Below are positions 25,772-34,871 of a stretch of DNA of 64,000 nt, piece by piece; position 1 is the first letter of the stretch; each line of letters starts with the position of its first letter. Location: the NCBI RefSeq assembly GCF_003314995.1, contig NZ_QNRH01000010.1, forward strand, positions 1 to 64,000, written 5' to 3'. The notes beneath the pieces are model-generated. The model did no database searches, was not told where the DNA came from, and worked only from the letters and a program-made list of their open reading frames with translations. A program made the position numbers and the translations under genes. The DNA is from Pseudochrobactrum asaccharolyticum. GTDB lineage: Bacteria > Pseudomonadota > Alphaproteobacteria > Rhizobiales > Rhizobiaceae.

Positions 25772-26179
25772 TTACGCCTTAGCTGCGAATGAGTAATAGA
25801 CCGGCGTACCGGCTGGGTTGAGGTCACGGGAACCGATGACAACCAGTTCCTCGCCGTTCACACTGATGATATCGGTAGGCTGCGGCTGAATACTCTCTGC
25901 ACCGGTGCCGCTAATTTTCTTCATCTGCACAGCCATGTAGCCAAATCTGGCTTGCTGCATTGTGAAGTTGCCTTCAAACTTGAGGTCGAAGTTATCGGCC
26001 TTGCCAACGCTGACCGGCAACATAACAACTGTAACCTCATAGATTGACTGAGTGGCGCCAGATGATTGCCAGTCACTTGGATCATCTGCATCAACTCTTG
26101 TGAGTGTCGCTTGAGTTCCGAATTCAGTAAGAAGCTCGAGCGCAGTATCGCTCATCATCCCATAATCAAACGCTGCCAT
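25772..26179 (-). CDS. Head closure / head-tail adaptor protein
   Basis: A 135-aa protein (MAAFDYGMMSDTALELLTEFG...). It has a mixed beta structure with a late IISVNGEELVVIGSRDLNPAGTP segment, like head closure proteins, and lies between the DnaT-like connectors and the MuF-like gene. Its start overlaps the previous gene by 14 bases. Confidence 0.6.
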   Translation of the reverse strand: MAAFDYGMMSDTALELLTEFGTQATLTRVDADDPSDWQSSGATQSIYEVTVVMLPVSVGKADNFDLKFEGNFTMQQARFGYMAVQMKKISGTGAESIQPQPTDIISVNGEELVVIGSRDLNPAGTPVYYSFAAKA

Positions 26180-26591
26180 GCTGCACCCTCGCTACAGAGC
26201 CAAAGACAGATGCGCCTGCTTGTTCAGGCTGGATCAGTCCGGACAAGATATTTTCAATCACTGATAGTTCTTGATCCTCGCCCACCCCTGCAAGGGACGC
26301 AAAAGCAGCCTCACAAGACGCAGTTATAATTTTCTCGGGAATTTCGTTGTCAGGAAAAAAGCGTCCTTGAAACTTTGCCCGTTTGCGCGGCCATGCAAGC
26401 GATTGCCCGAATGTTGCAGTCTCACCGATAAAGCGAGAGCCATATGTTGCGTCTAAATATTCCGAAGCATTGCGCAGAGCATAGTGAATATCGCTGTCGG
26501 TAAACTCGACCAAGCTATGCCCGAGCGCTTCACAGTGAGCTTTAAATTGCTCCGTACTGGCGTAACTGCTTATTGTCGAAGTTATCGGCAT
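26166..26591 (-). CDS. DnaT-like connector-type protein, copy 2
   Basis: A 141-aa protein sharing the pattern STEQFKAHCEALG...LRNASEYLDATYGSRFIGETATFGQSLAWPR with its upstream neighbour. This is the DnaT-like/putative head-tail connector family found after capsid genes in many alphaproteobacterial phages. It is two bases downstream of its paralogue, a local gene duplication. Confidence 0.7.
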   Translation of the reverse strand: MPITSTISSYASTEQFKAHCEALGHSLVEFTDSDIHYALRNASEYLDATYGSRFIGETATFGQSLAWPRKRAKFQGRFFPDNEIPEKIITASCEAAFASLAGVGEDQELSVIENILSGLIQPEQAGASVFGSVARVQHGSV

Positions 26592-26592
26592 A

Positions 26593-27081
26593 TCAGCCCA
26601 CCGATCTGACTAGCAGGCCGTTAGCGGTTTCATTGCGAAGATATGGGGCAAGCATCCCGTCAACAGTCGATATGAGTGGAGTCAAAAATGACGCCGTTCC
26701 ATCACTCTGTGCGCCCGAATACTGAACCTCAAGCTCCCCAACCTTCTTGCGCACGACCGAGCCAGACGCAGAGCCAACAGCATTCAAACCGCCTTGATTA
26801 CGCGCCTCCTGATACGCCGCTTCGAATGAGGCGTAAATAACCGCCTGTGGCACAACATTGTCGGGAATAGTCGCCCCTCGCAACGATGCACCAATGCGCG
26901 GCCACACACGTTCCTGATCAAATGTCACAACGCGCCCGATAAACCGATCACCATATACAGCATCGATATACTGACTGCCTCTCTGACGCAGAACAGCGGG
27001 TGCCGGTGCATCCGATGCCAGCGTATAGCCGTTATCAGTCAACCACAGCTGAAACTGTTCGTCTGTTCCGTAACCCGCCAT
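26593..27081 (-). CDS. DnaT-like connector-type protein, copy 1
   Basis: A 162-aa protein: GTDEQFQLWLTDNG...LRQRGSQYIDAVYGDRFIGRVVTFDQERVWPR, clearly related to the next gene. It carries a longer C terminus (SVVRKKVGELEVQYSGAQ) that in connector adaptors reaches toward the portal. It is probably the main adaptor; the second copy may have a divergent role. Confidence 0.72.
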   Translation of the reverse strand: MAGYGTDEQFQLWLTDNGYTLASDAPAPAVLRQRGSQYIDAVYGDRFIGRVVTFDQERVWPRIGASLRGATIPDNVVPQAVIYASFEAAYQEARNQGGLNAVGSASGSVVRKKVGELEVQYSGAQSDGTASFLTPLISTVDGMLAPYLRNETANGLLVRSVG

Positions 27082-27086
27082 ATCCG

Positions 27087-27347
27087 CTATTCCGCCAGTT
27101 TCGCGTCAATGAGTTCTTGCAGCTTCTCGTTTGAGATATTTTTCGCATACTCAATACCAAGCTCGTCGGCCTGCTTTTTCAGCTCATCGCGGTTCGCAGT
27201 GATGGCAGCCTTACCATCATCATCGCCCTGAATGACTTCATAACGCCCTTCCCAACCCTTAGGTTCAGCCTTGAGCGTCAGTTCGGTGCCGACTTCGACT
27301 TCGCCAGATGCACCATAAATGCCCGGTTTCGTGATTTTCACACGCAT
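27087..27347 (-). CDS. Small head-associated protein with HeH/SAP-like C terminus
   Basis: An 86-aa protein. The N terminus (MRVKITKPGIYGASGEVEVGTELTLKA) is a small beta domain and the C terminus (RDELKKQADELGIEYAKNISNEKLQELIDAKL) is a helix-extended-loop-helix motif of the HeH/LEM type. Such proteins are frequent between capsid and connector genes. Role unknown. Confidence 0.62.
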   Translation of the reverse strand: MRVKITKPGIYGASGEVEVGTELTLKAEPKGWEGRYEVIQGDDDGKAAITANRDELKKQADELGIEYAKNISNEKLQELIDAKLAE

Positions 27348-27365
27348 GATTTAATCCTTTCCAAA

Positions 27366-27391
27366 TGAAAAGCCCGGCGCCAAGGCCGGGC
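27366..27391 (-). terminator. Terminator after the major capsid gene
   Basis: GCCCGGC-GCCAAG-GCCGGGC is a seven-pair hairpin followed leftward by TTTTCATTT. It would cut down expression of connector and tail genes relative to capsid. Confidence 0.65.
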
Positions 27392-27398
27392 AGTTTCA

Positions 27399-28442
27399 TC
27401 AATTGACTTGTGTGGAATAGAAAACACCAGACTTACCGTTAAAGTCGGCACGGATTTCCAAGCCCATCGCCCCTATGACCAAGAACTGGTAATTATCAGT
27501 CGGGTTCAAGCGAACCTTGGCCGTGGTGTTCACCGCCATACCGATCAGCGGACGGATGAATTCAGCATCAGGCACGAAACCGAAGAATTCATTGCCTTTC
27601 AGCTCAAAGGTCACCACGATTTTGTTAATTCGGCGGTTGGTCAGCAGATACGACAGCAGTGTACCGCCCTTGAAGCCGGTTGAACCGGAATATGACTTAT
27701 CGAAGTTGCGGCCAATCTCCGGCGAGATATAAAGATTGACCTTACCTGTGATCAGGTTGGCATCCAGCATCGCGCCAAGTGTCTGTGTGATGAATGTATC
27801 AACCGCGTCGGAACCGGCAGTGGTCAGATCAATATTAGCCCCACCCGCAGCTGAACCGAGATTGATAGCCTTGGAGTATGGTGAGGTACGGATACCGTAA
27901 GCGGTGTAGCCACTCACTGCAATCGTGGCGTCACCATCCAGAGCATACCGTGCCATATCACGGCGGATTTTGGCGGTATGCGCCTCCTGATCATCCGACA
28001 GAGCATCAAAATTTTCAGACTGCAGAGTATTCCACTCCCGCCATTCACGACCATAAGCGGTCGAGAAGATTGGCACCGGAGTACCGCGATAGTCATAGGT
28101 GACCTTATCGACCGGCGTTGGCACTTGACCAGATAGAGAGCGGGTAACCGCACCTGCATCCGAAGACACACGGTTCAGATGCACCAGCTTACCGATATTA
28201 ACCGCCTTCGCCAATGGCATCAGATCAGCCATATAAGCCTGACCTTCATCGTTACGCATCACGCGACGGGTAATGCCGTCAAGCTCCAGCCATGCATCAC
28301 GCGGCAAGATGGCGGCTTGATTGCGAACCGCGGCAAGTTGATCTTCGGCATTATGAAACCATTCACGGTCTGCCGAAACTTCATTCCACCAGCCAGCGTG
28401 AACACGCGAACTGTTGAGAAGTTGAGAGGAAAAATAGCGCAT
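27399..28442 (-). CDS. Major capsid protein
   Basis: A 347-aa protein (MRYFSSQLLNSSRVHAGWW...). Position between decoration protein and connectors, length and composition fit a HK97-fold major capsid protein. It has the long helix ALSDDQEAHTAKIRRDMARYALDG and a late beta-rich A-domain (GAMGLEIRADFNGKSGVFYST). No separate delta-domain is needed because a protease-scaffold gene lies upstream. Confidence 0.78.
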   Translation of the reverse strand: MRYFSSQLLNSSRVHAGWWNEVSADREWFHNAEDQLAAVRNQAAILPRDAWLELDGITRRVMRNDEGQAYMADLMPLAKAVNIGKLVHLNRVSSDAGAVTRSLSGQVPTPVDKVTYDYRGTPVPIFSTAYGREWREWNTLQSENFDALSDDQEAHTAKIRRDMARYALDGDATIAVSGYTAYGIRTSPYSKAINLGSAAGGANIDLTTAGSDAVDTFITQTLGAMLDANLITGKVNLYISPEIGRNFDKSYSGSTGFKGGTLLSYLLTNRRINKIVVTFELKGNEFFGFVPDAEFIRPLIGMAVNTTAKVRLNPTDNYQFLVIGAMGLEIRADFNGKSGVFYSTQVN

Positions 28443-28456
28443 GTCGTGAAACTCCC

Positions 28457-28909
28457 TTATGCCGCGGCCAGATGGCTTTTAGCTGCACGCACGCGCACAA
28501 GCTGATCCGATCCTGTTGTATTGTTGAATGCTTCCTCCGCAGTTGCGATGATACGATCACCAGAAGCAGCGAGGACAAAGCGCCCTGTTGCATTGGTGGT
28601 CAGCTTCGCGCCCTTAGCGATGTTCTGACCAGTTGGCACGCGAACATTAAAAAGCTGCACATCCAGCATTGCCATGCCAATCATGCGGTCACCGGCTTTC
28701 CATTCATCATCCACGCCTTTCAGCGTCAGATAATTGTCCTGAGCGATGAAAACAGCATCATTGGTTGAGGCACCAGCAATGGAAAAACCACCAGTTGTAT
28801 TGAAAACAACGGCCAGCCCCGGCAAAGTCGCAGCGGCGACAATGCTTTCATGTACCTGTGGTGTAGCCTCAGTGAACGGACCTGCAAAAATCTTGTTATA
28901 TCGAGCCAT
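28457..28909 (-). CDS. Capsid decoration protein (DUF2190-like)
   Basis: A 150-aa protein, Gly/Ala-rich and beta-structured (GLAVVFNTTGGFSIAGAS, DRMIGMAMLDVQLFNVRVP, GAKLTTNATGRFV), between protease-scaffold and capsid genes. This is where head decoration proteins lie. Confidence 0.68.
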   Translation of the reverse strand: MARYNKIFAGPFTEATPQVHESIVAAATLPGLAVVFNTTGGFSIAGASTNDAVFIAQDNYLTLKGVDDEWKAGDRMIGMAMLDVQLFNVRVPTGQNIAKGAKLTTNATGRFVLAASGDRIIATAEEAFNNTTGSDQLVRVRAAKSHLAAA

Positions 28910-28911
28910 GC

Positions 28912-29271
28912 TTATTCTCCTTCCGGAACTTTAAAGCCCTGCTTTTCAGCGTTTGGCTTGTACTGACTGTTGAGTGGCGCGGCCTTGCCCGGCTCTGCTC
29001 TTGGAGCTAGTTCTTTAAGCGCTTCAATACTCAGGCTGTTTGCCACGGCTTCTGTCAGCAGATTGGCCTTAACCACCTTTTCAACCAGACCCGCTTTTTC
29101 GGCGTCGTCCTTGGCCTTCTGGTTTTCCAGTGCCGTATTTTGCGCATCTACCAATGGCTTAACGGCATTTGCCACTGCATCACCTACGGTAGTGCCAATA
29201 TTGGCAAATCCTTCCGAGAGGGTTTCAACCTTCGCGGAAAGTGCGTCAAACTGCTCTTTAGAGACAGACAT
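28912..29271 (-). CDS. Nested scaffold protein from an internal start
   Basis: Within the protease gene an in-frame ATG (MSVSKEQFDALSAKVET) has a good GGAAG ribosome site six bases upstream and opens exactly at the start of the scaffold region, giving 119 aa. This mirrors lambda Nu3 nested in gene C. The region just before it (NRKEDD) is a linker. Confidence 0.6.
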   Translation of the reverse strand: MSVSKEQFDALSAKVETLSEGFANIGTTVGDAVANAVKPLVDAQNTALENQKAKDDAEKAGLVEKVVKANLLTEAVANSLSIEALKELAPRAEPGKAAPLNSQYKPNAEKQGFKVPEGE

Positions 29272-30027
29272 GTCGTCTTCCTTTCTGTTTGTAGAGGGTT
29301 CCCGCTCAGTAAAGCCAAAGGCTTCCATGATGACGGATTTCATACGATCCAGAACTGTCGCCTTTTGGCGGCGTTCCAATGCACGGGCGAGTGAATCCAC
29401 TGCCCAATCGAGTTCAATGTCGGCCTGATCGACGGCAGAGTTGATAACTTCGATTTCCTGCGCTTCACCATTGGAGTTAACGAGCATTCCAACGCCTTGC
29501 TCAGGCGTGGCCGCTCCCGGCTCATCGAGCAGGATAGCGTCATGGTCGAACTCAAGGGAGCGGGCGATATGCTTGTATGCGACATCACCATTGGCGGCTG
29601 CGAGGAGCGCCAGCAGACCGGTTGATGTGTGAACCGGCTCGCCTTTATCAATCGCCTCCAGAACACGCTTGCCGCCCTCTGAACGGTTGGCAACCTCAAT
29701 ATCGATCACCTTATCCAGCAGTACGCGCCCATTCTCACGGCGGACATTCTCATTCCAAGCCCCGATATGACCGAGGTTGATGCCTTCCGGATCACGCGCA
29801 GAGACAAACTTACCATTGATAGTAGGGTGACCGAGCGGTGCAGGCGTTCTTTCAAGGCCGGAGAAGCTCTTTTCGATTTCTTCTGCCGGATACATGATGC
29901 TGTTCATCACGATATTGTCCGGCAGGGTTGCGGACGGCACGATCACAACATCACGACCGTTCCTTTTCTCACGTCTAATCGCACCGGCGTTAGCCAGTGT
30001 GCGGATATTCACCCGAACTGTTTTCAT
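28912..30027 (-). CDS. Prohead protease-scaffold fusion (DUF2213-like)
   Basis: A 371-aa protein. Residues 1-190 are protease-like (LERTPAPLGHPTING with a candidate catalytic His; GEPVHTSTGLLAL with a candidate Ser; LEFDHDAILLDEPGAATPEQGVG). Residues 240-371 are an acidic, helical scaffold (SKEQFDALSAKVETLSEGFANIG..., then a Pro-rich tail). It should cut scaffold and capsid precursors during head maturation. An internal start at 29271 may express the scaffold part alone. Confidence 0.78.
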   Translation of the reverse strand: MKTVRVNIRTLANAGAIRREKRNGRDVVIVPSATLPDNIVMNSIMYPAEEIEKSFSGLERTPAPLGHPTINGKFVSARDPEGINLGHIGAWNENVRRENGRVLLDKVIDIEVANRSEGGKRVLEAIDKGEPVHTSTGLLALLAAANGDVAYKHIARSLEFDHDAILLDEPGAATPEQGVGMLVNSNGEAQEIEVINSAVDQADIELDWAVDSLARALERRQKATVLDRMKSVIMEAFGFTEREPSTNRKEDDMSVSKEQFDALSAKVETLSEGFANIGTTVGDAVANAVKPLVDAQNTALENQKAKDDAEKAGLVEKVVKANLLTEAVANSLSIEALKELAPRAEPGKAAPLNSQYKPNAEKQGFKVPEGE

Positions 30028-30030
30028 TAA

Positions 30031-31425
30031 TTAGTCCTCGATTTCAGTATCAACCGGCGGGACAACTATTGGAGGTGTATCAAACTCATCGTTGTCATTG
30101 CCGCCAACGGGGTCGGGATAGCGCTGCTCATCTGTCAAAGGCTCTTTGCCAAGCACTTCGCGCATTTCGTCGCCGGTAAATACCAGTTCGCCTGTTCCCT
30201 GCATTTTCTGGTTGGTATCGGCCATCTTAGTCACACGGTCGATCTTTTCAGACATGGACGCCTCAGTCAGATCCGACCAATCAAGATACCAGTCGCGCTC
30301 AGGAAGAATCCGGAACCGTTCAAGGCGGTTCACAAGCTCCATAATGTTCGGCCGAACAGTGTTATTACGCCGTGCCATATTGGTCTGTGACCATTCGGTC
30401 GCGTCCTCAGTGCTGGCACGCTCGCCGGTCTGCGAACCAACAAGGATTTTAACCGGCATCGTGATCGAGGCAGCAAAGGATTGCAGAGCAATGGCAAAGA
30501 AATGTTCAGGACTTGGTAGCGTCACACTCAGGCTCTTGGCCTGCATGCCTTGAATCATCAGAAGCTTGTCAAAGCCCTTCTGCCAATCTTCGACCTGCTC
30601 ATTCATGCGGTCTACAAGTTCCTCAACCGGCAACCCCATTGCCCGTGCCATTTCGTCAATTTTTGCTTCCGGATCAACTTCCAGCACCGGTGCGGATTTG
30701 GCATTCTTCCAGAAACCTTCACCGCCTGCACCGCTAACCTTTTCCAAAGTCATCAAGTCATTATAGCCGGCTTCGAGAAGTGACTTGCAGTCAAATGTGC
30801 CATCCCGAGACCAGATGATCACACGATCCGGATGCAGCATGAATTGTCTTGGCTGGCGGATATCATCGCCGACGCTGGCTTCATTGAACTGAAACATCTT
30901 CGATTCGCCGTAGGTGCCACTGGTTTGATCTGTGTCCCATTCGGATACAGCCAGCTGGCCTTCCCAAGCAGGGATAACCTCAACCAGTCCTGCAAGTCCT
31001 CCCGGCACACGGTCAACCGGCATATCGAAAGTCTTGCCGTCAGCAAGCCGCAAGATCAGACCGGAATACGATCCGACCAGTGAACGCCGGTCAGTCTCGG
31101 CAATACGCGACCATAGCCGCAGATCTTCAAATCGTTGCCGGATCTCTCCTTCAGCTTTCGTCTCCTTGGTATGTGCGCCTTGTGTGCCATCACGCTGCTG
31201 CTCCTGTAGAAACGGAACATCCTGCCATGTTTTCAGAATGGTCTTATCAACGGCAGCTGCTGCAATGCCATTGCGTGTATACATGGCATAGAGCATGTCG
31301 AAGGTGACTTTATCCGGATAGCCGAAATCCCTGTAGTGATTATGTTTGGCCGCCATAAAGTATCCGGGAAACATCACATCAAGGCGTCGTGCTGCAGCAT
31401 TTGCCATAGCTCGGATTACATTCAT
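30031..31425 (-). CDS. Portal protein (DUF1073 family)
   Basis: A 464-aa protein following the terminase. Family landmarks include YMYTRNGIAAAAVDKTILKTW-like start region, RPRQFMLHPDRVIIW, LPSPEHFFAIALQSFAASITMPVKILVGSQTGERAS and SMSEKIDRVTKMADTNQ. The segment KILVGSQTGERASTEDATEWSQ is strongly conserved in DUF1073 portals, a family database entries often label Acb1-like. It forms the DNA channel at one capsid vertex. It overlaps the terminase 3' end by four bases. Confidence 0.85.
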   Translation of the reverse strand: MNVIRAMANAAARRLDVMFPGYFMAAKHNHYRDFGYPDKVTFDMLYAMYTRNGIAAAAVDKTILKTWQDVPFLQEQQRDGTQGAHTKETKAEGEIRQRFEDLRLWSRIAETDRRSLVGSYSGLILRLADGKTFDMPVDRVPGGLAGLVEVIPAWEGQLAVSEWDTDQTSGTYGESKMFQFNEASVGDDIRQPRQFMLHPDRVIIWSRDGTFDCKSLLEAGYNDLMTLEKVSGAGGEGFWKNAKSAPVLEVDPEAKIDEMARAMGLPVEELVDRMNEQVEDWQKGFDKLLMIQGMQAKSLSVTLPSPEHFFAIALQSFAASITMPVKILVGSQTGERASTEDATEWSQTNMARRNNTVRPNIMELVNRLERFRILPERDWYLDWSDLTEASMSEKIDRVTKMADTNQKMQGTGELVFTGDEMREVLGKEPLTDEQRYPDPVGGNDNDEFDTPPIVVPPVDTEIED

Positions 31426-32815
31426 CGGTGCCTCTTAGTCAGGAACATGCCAGCGGACGGAGCCTTATCACGAGGTGCGAAGGCCATTACAAATGCATCT
31501 GCCTTATTGGGAGAAGGCACATCGCGTTTCTCGAGATCCTTCTTACTCTCAACCTTTGACCGGCCGGAGTTATCAAAATCTTTGCGCGGGATAGAAAGTT
31601 CATCAATGAGACCGTCCAGATGCTCACAATCGCTCGAGATCGCGATCAGGTCGTCCTCATCAAAGACCTCTCCTTTGGTCACCGCGTTATAAGTATTGCG
31701 AAACCTCTTTGAGACGCTCCACCACGCCTGTGCTTTAAGGTTGGCATAGAAGTCTTTGTTCTTCGACGATTTAGGATCATCCGGATCAACCTGCGCATCA
31801 GGATTTAAAACAGCGGCGCCGGCATTAAACCGGAAATAACCGATCCTCACCTCATGCTCAGTATTCAGTGCCTGAAAATGCGCACCGGCGAAGGCTCCGA
31901 CCCCGATACTGTCATAGTCAATTTCGGCATCTAGCTCTCGTGCCAGGGCATGAACACGGCCGGCAGATTTGAGAAGTTCATCCTCTCTCGCCTTCCATTC
32001 GTCCACCTGCATGGCCAGAAAGCCATCAGCTGCCACCGTCGCGCATTTATCATTGCCGCTGTCAGCAACGTCAAAACCAATACGCCGTATACCCTTAGGC
32101 TCAATGCCCAGTTTCTTATGAGCATCAACTGCTGCCAGTATCCAGGAACGACGGATGATAACCGCCTCGTCATCCTCTAACGGCTCACCCAGATAGATAT
32201 GCCGGAACTCTTCTTCATCCTCTGCCTGCTTAGCCTCAATGACCTTGAGAATGGTCTGAGACAGAAACGGGTTTTCGTTGAAGTTGATGTGCCGCTTAAT
32301 CGTATCCGGCGGAGTATTGCGTACAAACCGCTTATAGACAAAATCTGTTGTCAGCGTGGATTGAAGATGATCCAGAACTGTGAGCCTTCCTTACGAAGCG
32401 TCGGCTCCAGAATGTCCCACTGTTCTTGCGTGAGATTATGTGCTTCCTCGATCCAACATATGTCGATGCTTTCCAGCGACTTGATTTCATCGATATGACG
32501 CCAAAGACCATAGAACATGAACTCCGCACCGGTCACTTTATGCCGGATGGTGTTCTCAGTGATGACGAACTGATTAGTCAGACCAAAGCGGCTGATCTGA
32601 ATTTTGAGAAGCGTATAGACGCTCTCTGCAATCTTGTTCTGAAACTGGCGGGCACACAGAACACGGATATTACACTGTGTGGCCAGATAGACTGCAAACC
32701 CTGCGGCATCCCATGACTTAGAACTTGAACGCCCGCCATAGAGAACACGGTTACGTGCCGGTGTCAGCCAGAAATCACGAAGTGCCGGATTGAGGGTTGG
32801 TGTAGAAGTCTGCAA
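31422..32815 (-). pseudogene. Terminase large subunit, split by a single-base frameshift
   Basis: The N-terminal half (32815 to 32351) carries the ATPase: VLYGGRSSSKSWDAA is the Walker A variant and IDICWIEEAHNL the Walker B. It stops at TGA right after FNPR. In another frame the protein continues without a gap as TDFVYKRFVRNTPPDTI...EEFRHIYLGEP...RRIGFDVADSGNDKCA to the nuclease half ending at 31422. Inserting one C after CGC near 32354 restores a full-length enzyme, and no slippery heptamer is present. So this is a deletion mutation or a sequencing error. If real, DNA packaging is lost. Confidence 0.85.
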
Positions 32816-33332
32816 GTGTCTTAACCTCTATCGGCTTGCCATCCTTGCCGGTGTGTTCATGCTTCTCGACCATGAAGCCAAGCATCTTGGCCAGATCAAC
32901 CAAGGCTGATTTTTTATCGTGTAGCTTGATCTTGACGCCTTCACGGGTGTTAGCAACCTCAGAGACAGCGGCAGCGGTATCATCGTCTATCTCATTGCTA
33001 TCAATCAGCGTAACGCCGGATGAAACAACGACAGTACCATCGATCATCTCTTTCGTGTTTTGTGTAGGGCCCCATTTTACCGCTTTGCGCATGTCAGCAA
33101 ACGCAATCTTTGCCAATTCCTCGATTATACGCTCTTTGGTGATTTCGAGCTTAGTGGCAGTCTTGTTTTGGGCTTTTGAAATTGCTTCTGCGACTGAAGT
33201 TTTCTGAAGTAGCTGATAACCCTGCTGCTCTGCCGTCCTCTCACTGTATCCGGCGCGTATCGCTGCCTGTGTCGCGTTTAAGTCAATCAGATATTCTGAG
33301 ACGAAACGCTCTTGCTTAGCTGTCAGTTTCAC
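32775..33332 (-). CDS. Terminase small subunit
   Basis: A 185-aa protein with the Terminase_2-type start KLTAKQERFVSEYLIDLNATQAAIRAGYSERTAEQQGYQLLQ, a helix-turn-helix DNA-recognition region, then a helical body. It binds the packaging site and recruits the large subunit. It overlaps the large-subunit gene by 41 bases, so the two are coupled. It is the first late gene. Confidence 0.9.
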   Translation of the reverse strand: MKLTAKQERFVSEYLIDLNATQAAIRAGYSERTAEQQGYQLLQKTSVAEAISKAQNKTATKLEITKERIIEELAKIAFADMRKAVKWGPTQNTKEMIDGTVVVSSGVTLIDSNEIDDDTAAAVSEVANTREGVKIKLHDKKSALVDLAKMLGFMVEKHEHTGKDGKPIEVKTLADFYTNPQSGTS

Positions 33333-33364
33333 AGTTCAATTCCTAAACAAACAGGGAGGTTAAA

Positions 33365-33754
33365 ATGAACCATTTCACCGGAGGTTGTCTTTGCGGGAAT
33401 GTAAGGCTTGAAGCATCAGGCACTCCGTACCGTGTAGGCATCTGCCACTGTATGGACTGCCGTAAACATCATGGTGCGCTGTTTCATGCTTCTGCGATAT
33501 TTCCGGTTGAAGCAGTTACAGTTACCGGCAACACGAAACACTATAACGGACGACACTTCTGCCCTCAGTGCGGTTCTTCTGTATTTGGAATAAGCAATGA
33601 TGAGATCGAAGTGAACTTAGGCTCATTCGATGCACCAGATCAGTTCACACCAGGCTATGAGTTATGGACGATAAGACGTGAATCTTGGCTGCCAGTCTTC
33701 CCAGACCTTAAACAATACGAGCGAAACCGTGATGATACATCTCGCTCTGAATAA
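33365..33754 (+). CDS. GFA / CENP-V-fold zinc protein
   Basis: A 129-aa protein with the zinc ligands CLCG (about 9-12), CHCMDCRK (28-35) and CPQCGS (67-72), the arrangement of the glutathione-dependent formaldehyde-activating (GFA) family. Full length for the family. It runs opposite to the late operon and starts 33 bases from the terminase start, so it is cargo with its own promoter. A role in formaldehyde or thiol chemistry is possible, but many family members have no known substrate. Confidence 0.86.
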   Translation: MNHFTGGCLCGNVRLEASGTPYRVGICHCMDCRKHHGALFHASAIFPVEAVTVTGNTKHYNGRHFCPQCGSSVFGISNDEIEVNLGSFDAPDQFTPGYELWTIRRESWLPVFPDLKQYERNRDDTSRSE

Positions 33755-33859
33755 ACGTTAAGCCACAATCTGTTTAACGCGATCCGGCGTCATGAGTTAT
33801 CCTTTTGCCGGTGAAGGCTGGCGTTTGTCAACTCGGCATTTAGATGCAAATATGTACCC

Positions 33860-34192
33860 ATGAAAAATATTCAGATTATAGACGGTGCAATTAACGCCAC
33901 TTACAGCATCTTCCAAGCAACCGAGGAAGAGTACCGCTCAATATTCCCTAACGAGCAAGATATAGAACTGGTTGAGGATTTCTTTGCTCGACTTGGCGAT
34001 GATCCCGCCAGCTTGATACTAGGGCGCATCTGGGAGCGCCCAGTCCGAAAGCGCGATGCAATGGGAATTCACGGAACCTTATTTTTCGACAACGATCATC
34101 GTAAGGAATACATACCACAATCCAAAAGAGAAACCGATTGGGATGAAACACTGATCAATCAGGCACAGAGAAATCTCTTTTCAAACCGCTGA
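33860..34192 (+). CDS. Unknown 110-aa protein
   Basis: It starts MKNIQIIDGAINATYSIFQATEEEYRSIFP. Soluble, acidic, no Cys motif or membrane segment. RIWERPVRKRDAMGIHGTLFFD suggests a compact alpha/beta fold. It sits on the plus strand between the GFA gene and the MgtC-like gene. I do not recognise the family. Confidence 0.6.
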   Translation: MKNIQIIDGAINATYSIFQATEEEYRSIFPNEQDIELVEDFFARLGDDPASLILGRIWERPVRKRDAMGIHGTLFFDNDHRKEYIPQSKRETDWDETLINQAQRNLFSNR

Positions 34193-34376
34193 TAACGAAA
34201 TGCATTCCCTTACATCAATCCCCTCTGCTGAGGAGATAGAAATGGGCATATGCTACATACCATAAAGAACAGCAGCATAACCCGGCCATTTGGAGGAACT
34301 TCGCCTACTACCATTTTGGAACATATGTTGTCGTTCAACGTTTTCATCCTCAAGTGATAGTTACAAGAGGCAAAGT

Positions 34377-34871
34377 ATGGAAACATTTCAAGCCGCGCTT
34401 ACGTCAACTCTGAGCGCCGACAATTTTAATGTATGGCCGCATATTATCGCTTTGGCTGCAGCATATATTTTAGCATTACCTATAGGCTGGCACCGTGAGC
34501 AAGAGGAACGAAGTGCCGGGCTTCGAACATTTCCTTTAGTCGCGGTAGCTAGTTGTGGTTTTGTTCAAGCAACCGAGGGAATTGCAAATGGCAATCCTGA
34601 AGCCCAAGCAAGGATTATTGAAGGGGTCATTACCGGCATGGGCTTTATTGGTGGCGGTGCTATTCTGCGATTAAGCACTTCAGTTAAAGGCACGGCAACA
34701 GCTGCAAGTCTATGGGCAACCGGCGCAGTTGGTATTGCATGTGCCATGGGAACTTTTGATGTTGCGATAATAATCGTGATTTTTGCCCTGCTCACTTTGT
34801 GGATGTTCTCTAACGGAAAATCTCACACCGATATTGATGCAGGCGGTTCTAATCCTAAAACCTTGGATTAA
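34377..34871 (+). CDS. MgtC/SapB-family membrane protein
   Basis: A 164-aa protein starting METFQAALTST with an AGAGG ribosome site. MgtC-family landmarks: IGWHREQEERSAGLRTFPLVAVASCGF and GVITGMGFIGGGAILR, then three further membrane segments. MgtC proteins aid growth in low Mg2+ and survival inside phagocytes; this short form lacks the C-terminal ACT-like domain of Salmonella MgtC. It is prophage cargo. Confidence 0.86.
   Translation: METFQAALTSTLSADNFNVWPHIIALAAAYILALPIGWHREQEERSAGLRTFPLVAVASCGFVQATEGIANGNPEAQARIIEGVITGMGFIGGGAILRLSTSVKGTATAASLWATGAVGIACAMGTFDVAIIIVIFALLTLWMFSNGKSHTDIDAGGSNPKTLD

Noticed and set aside
32345-32360. Programmed frameshift in the terminase gene
   Set aside because: The context CCA CGC TGA has no slippery heptamer and terminases are not known to use one; a mutation or read error is simpler.
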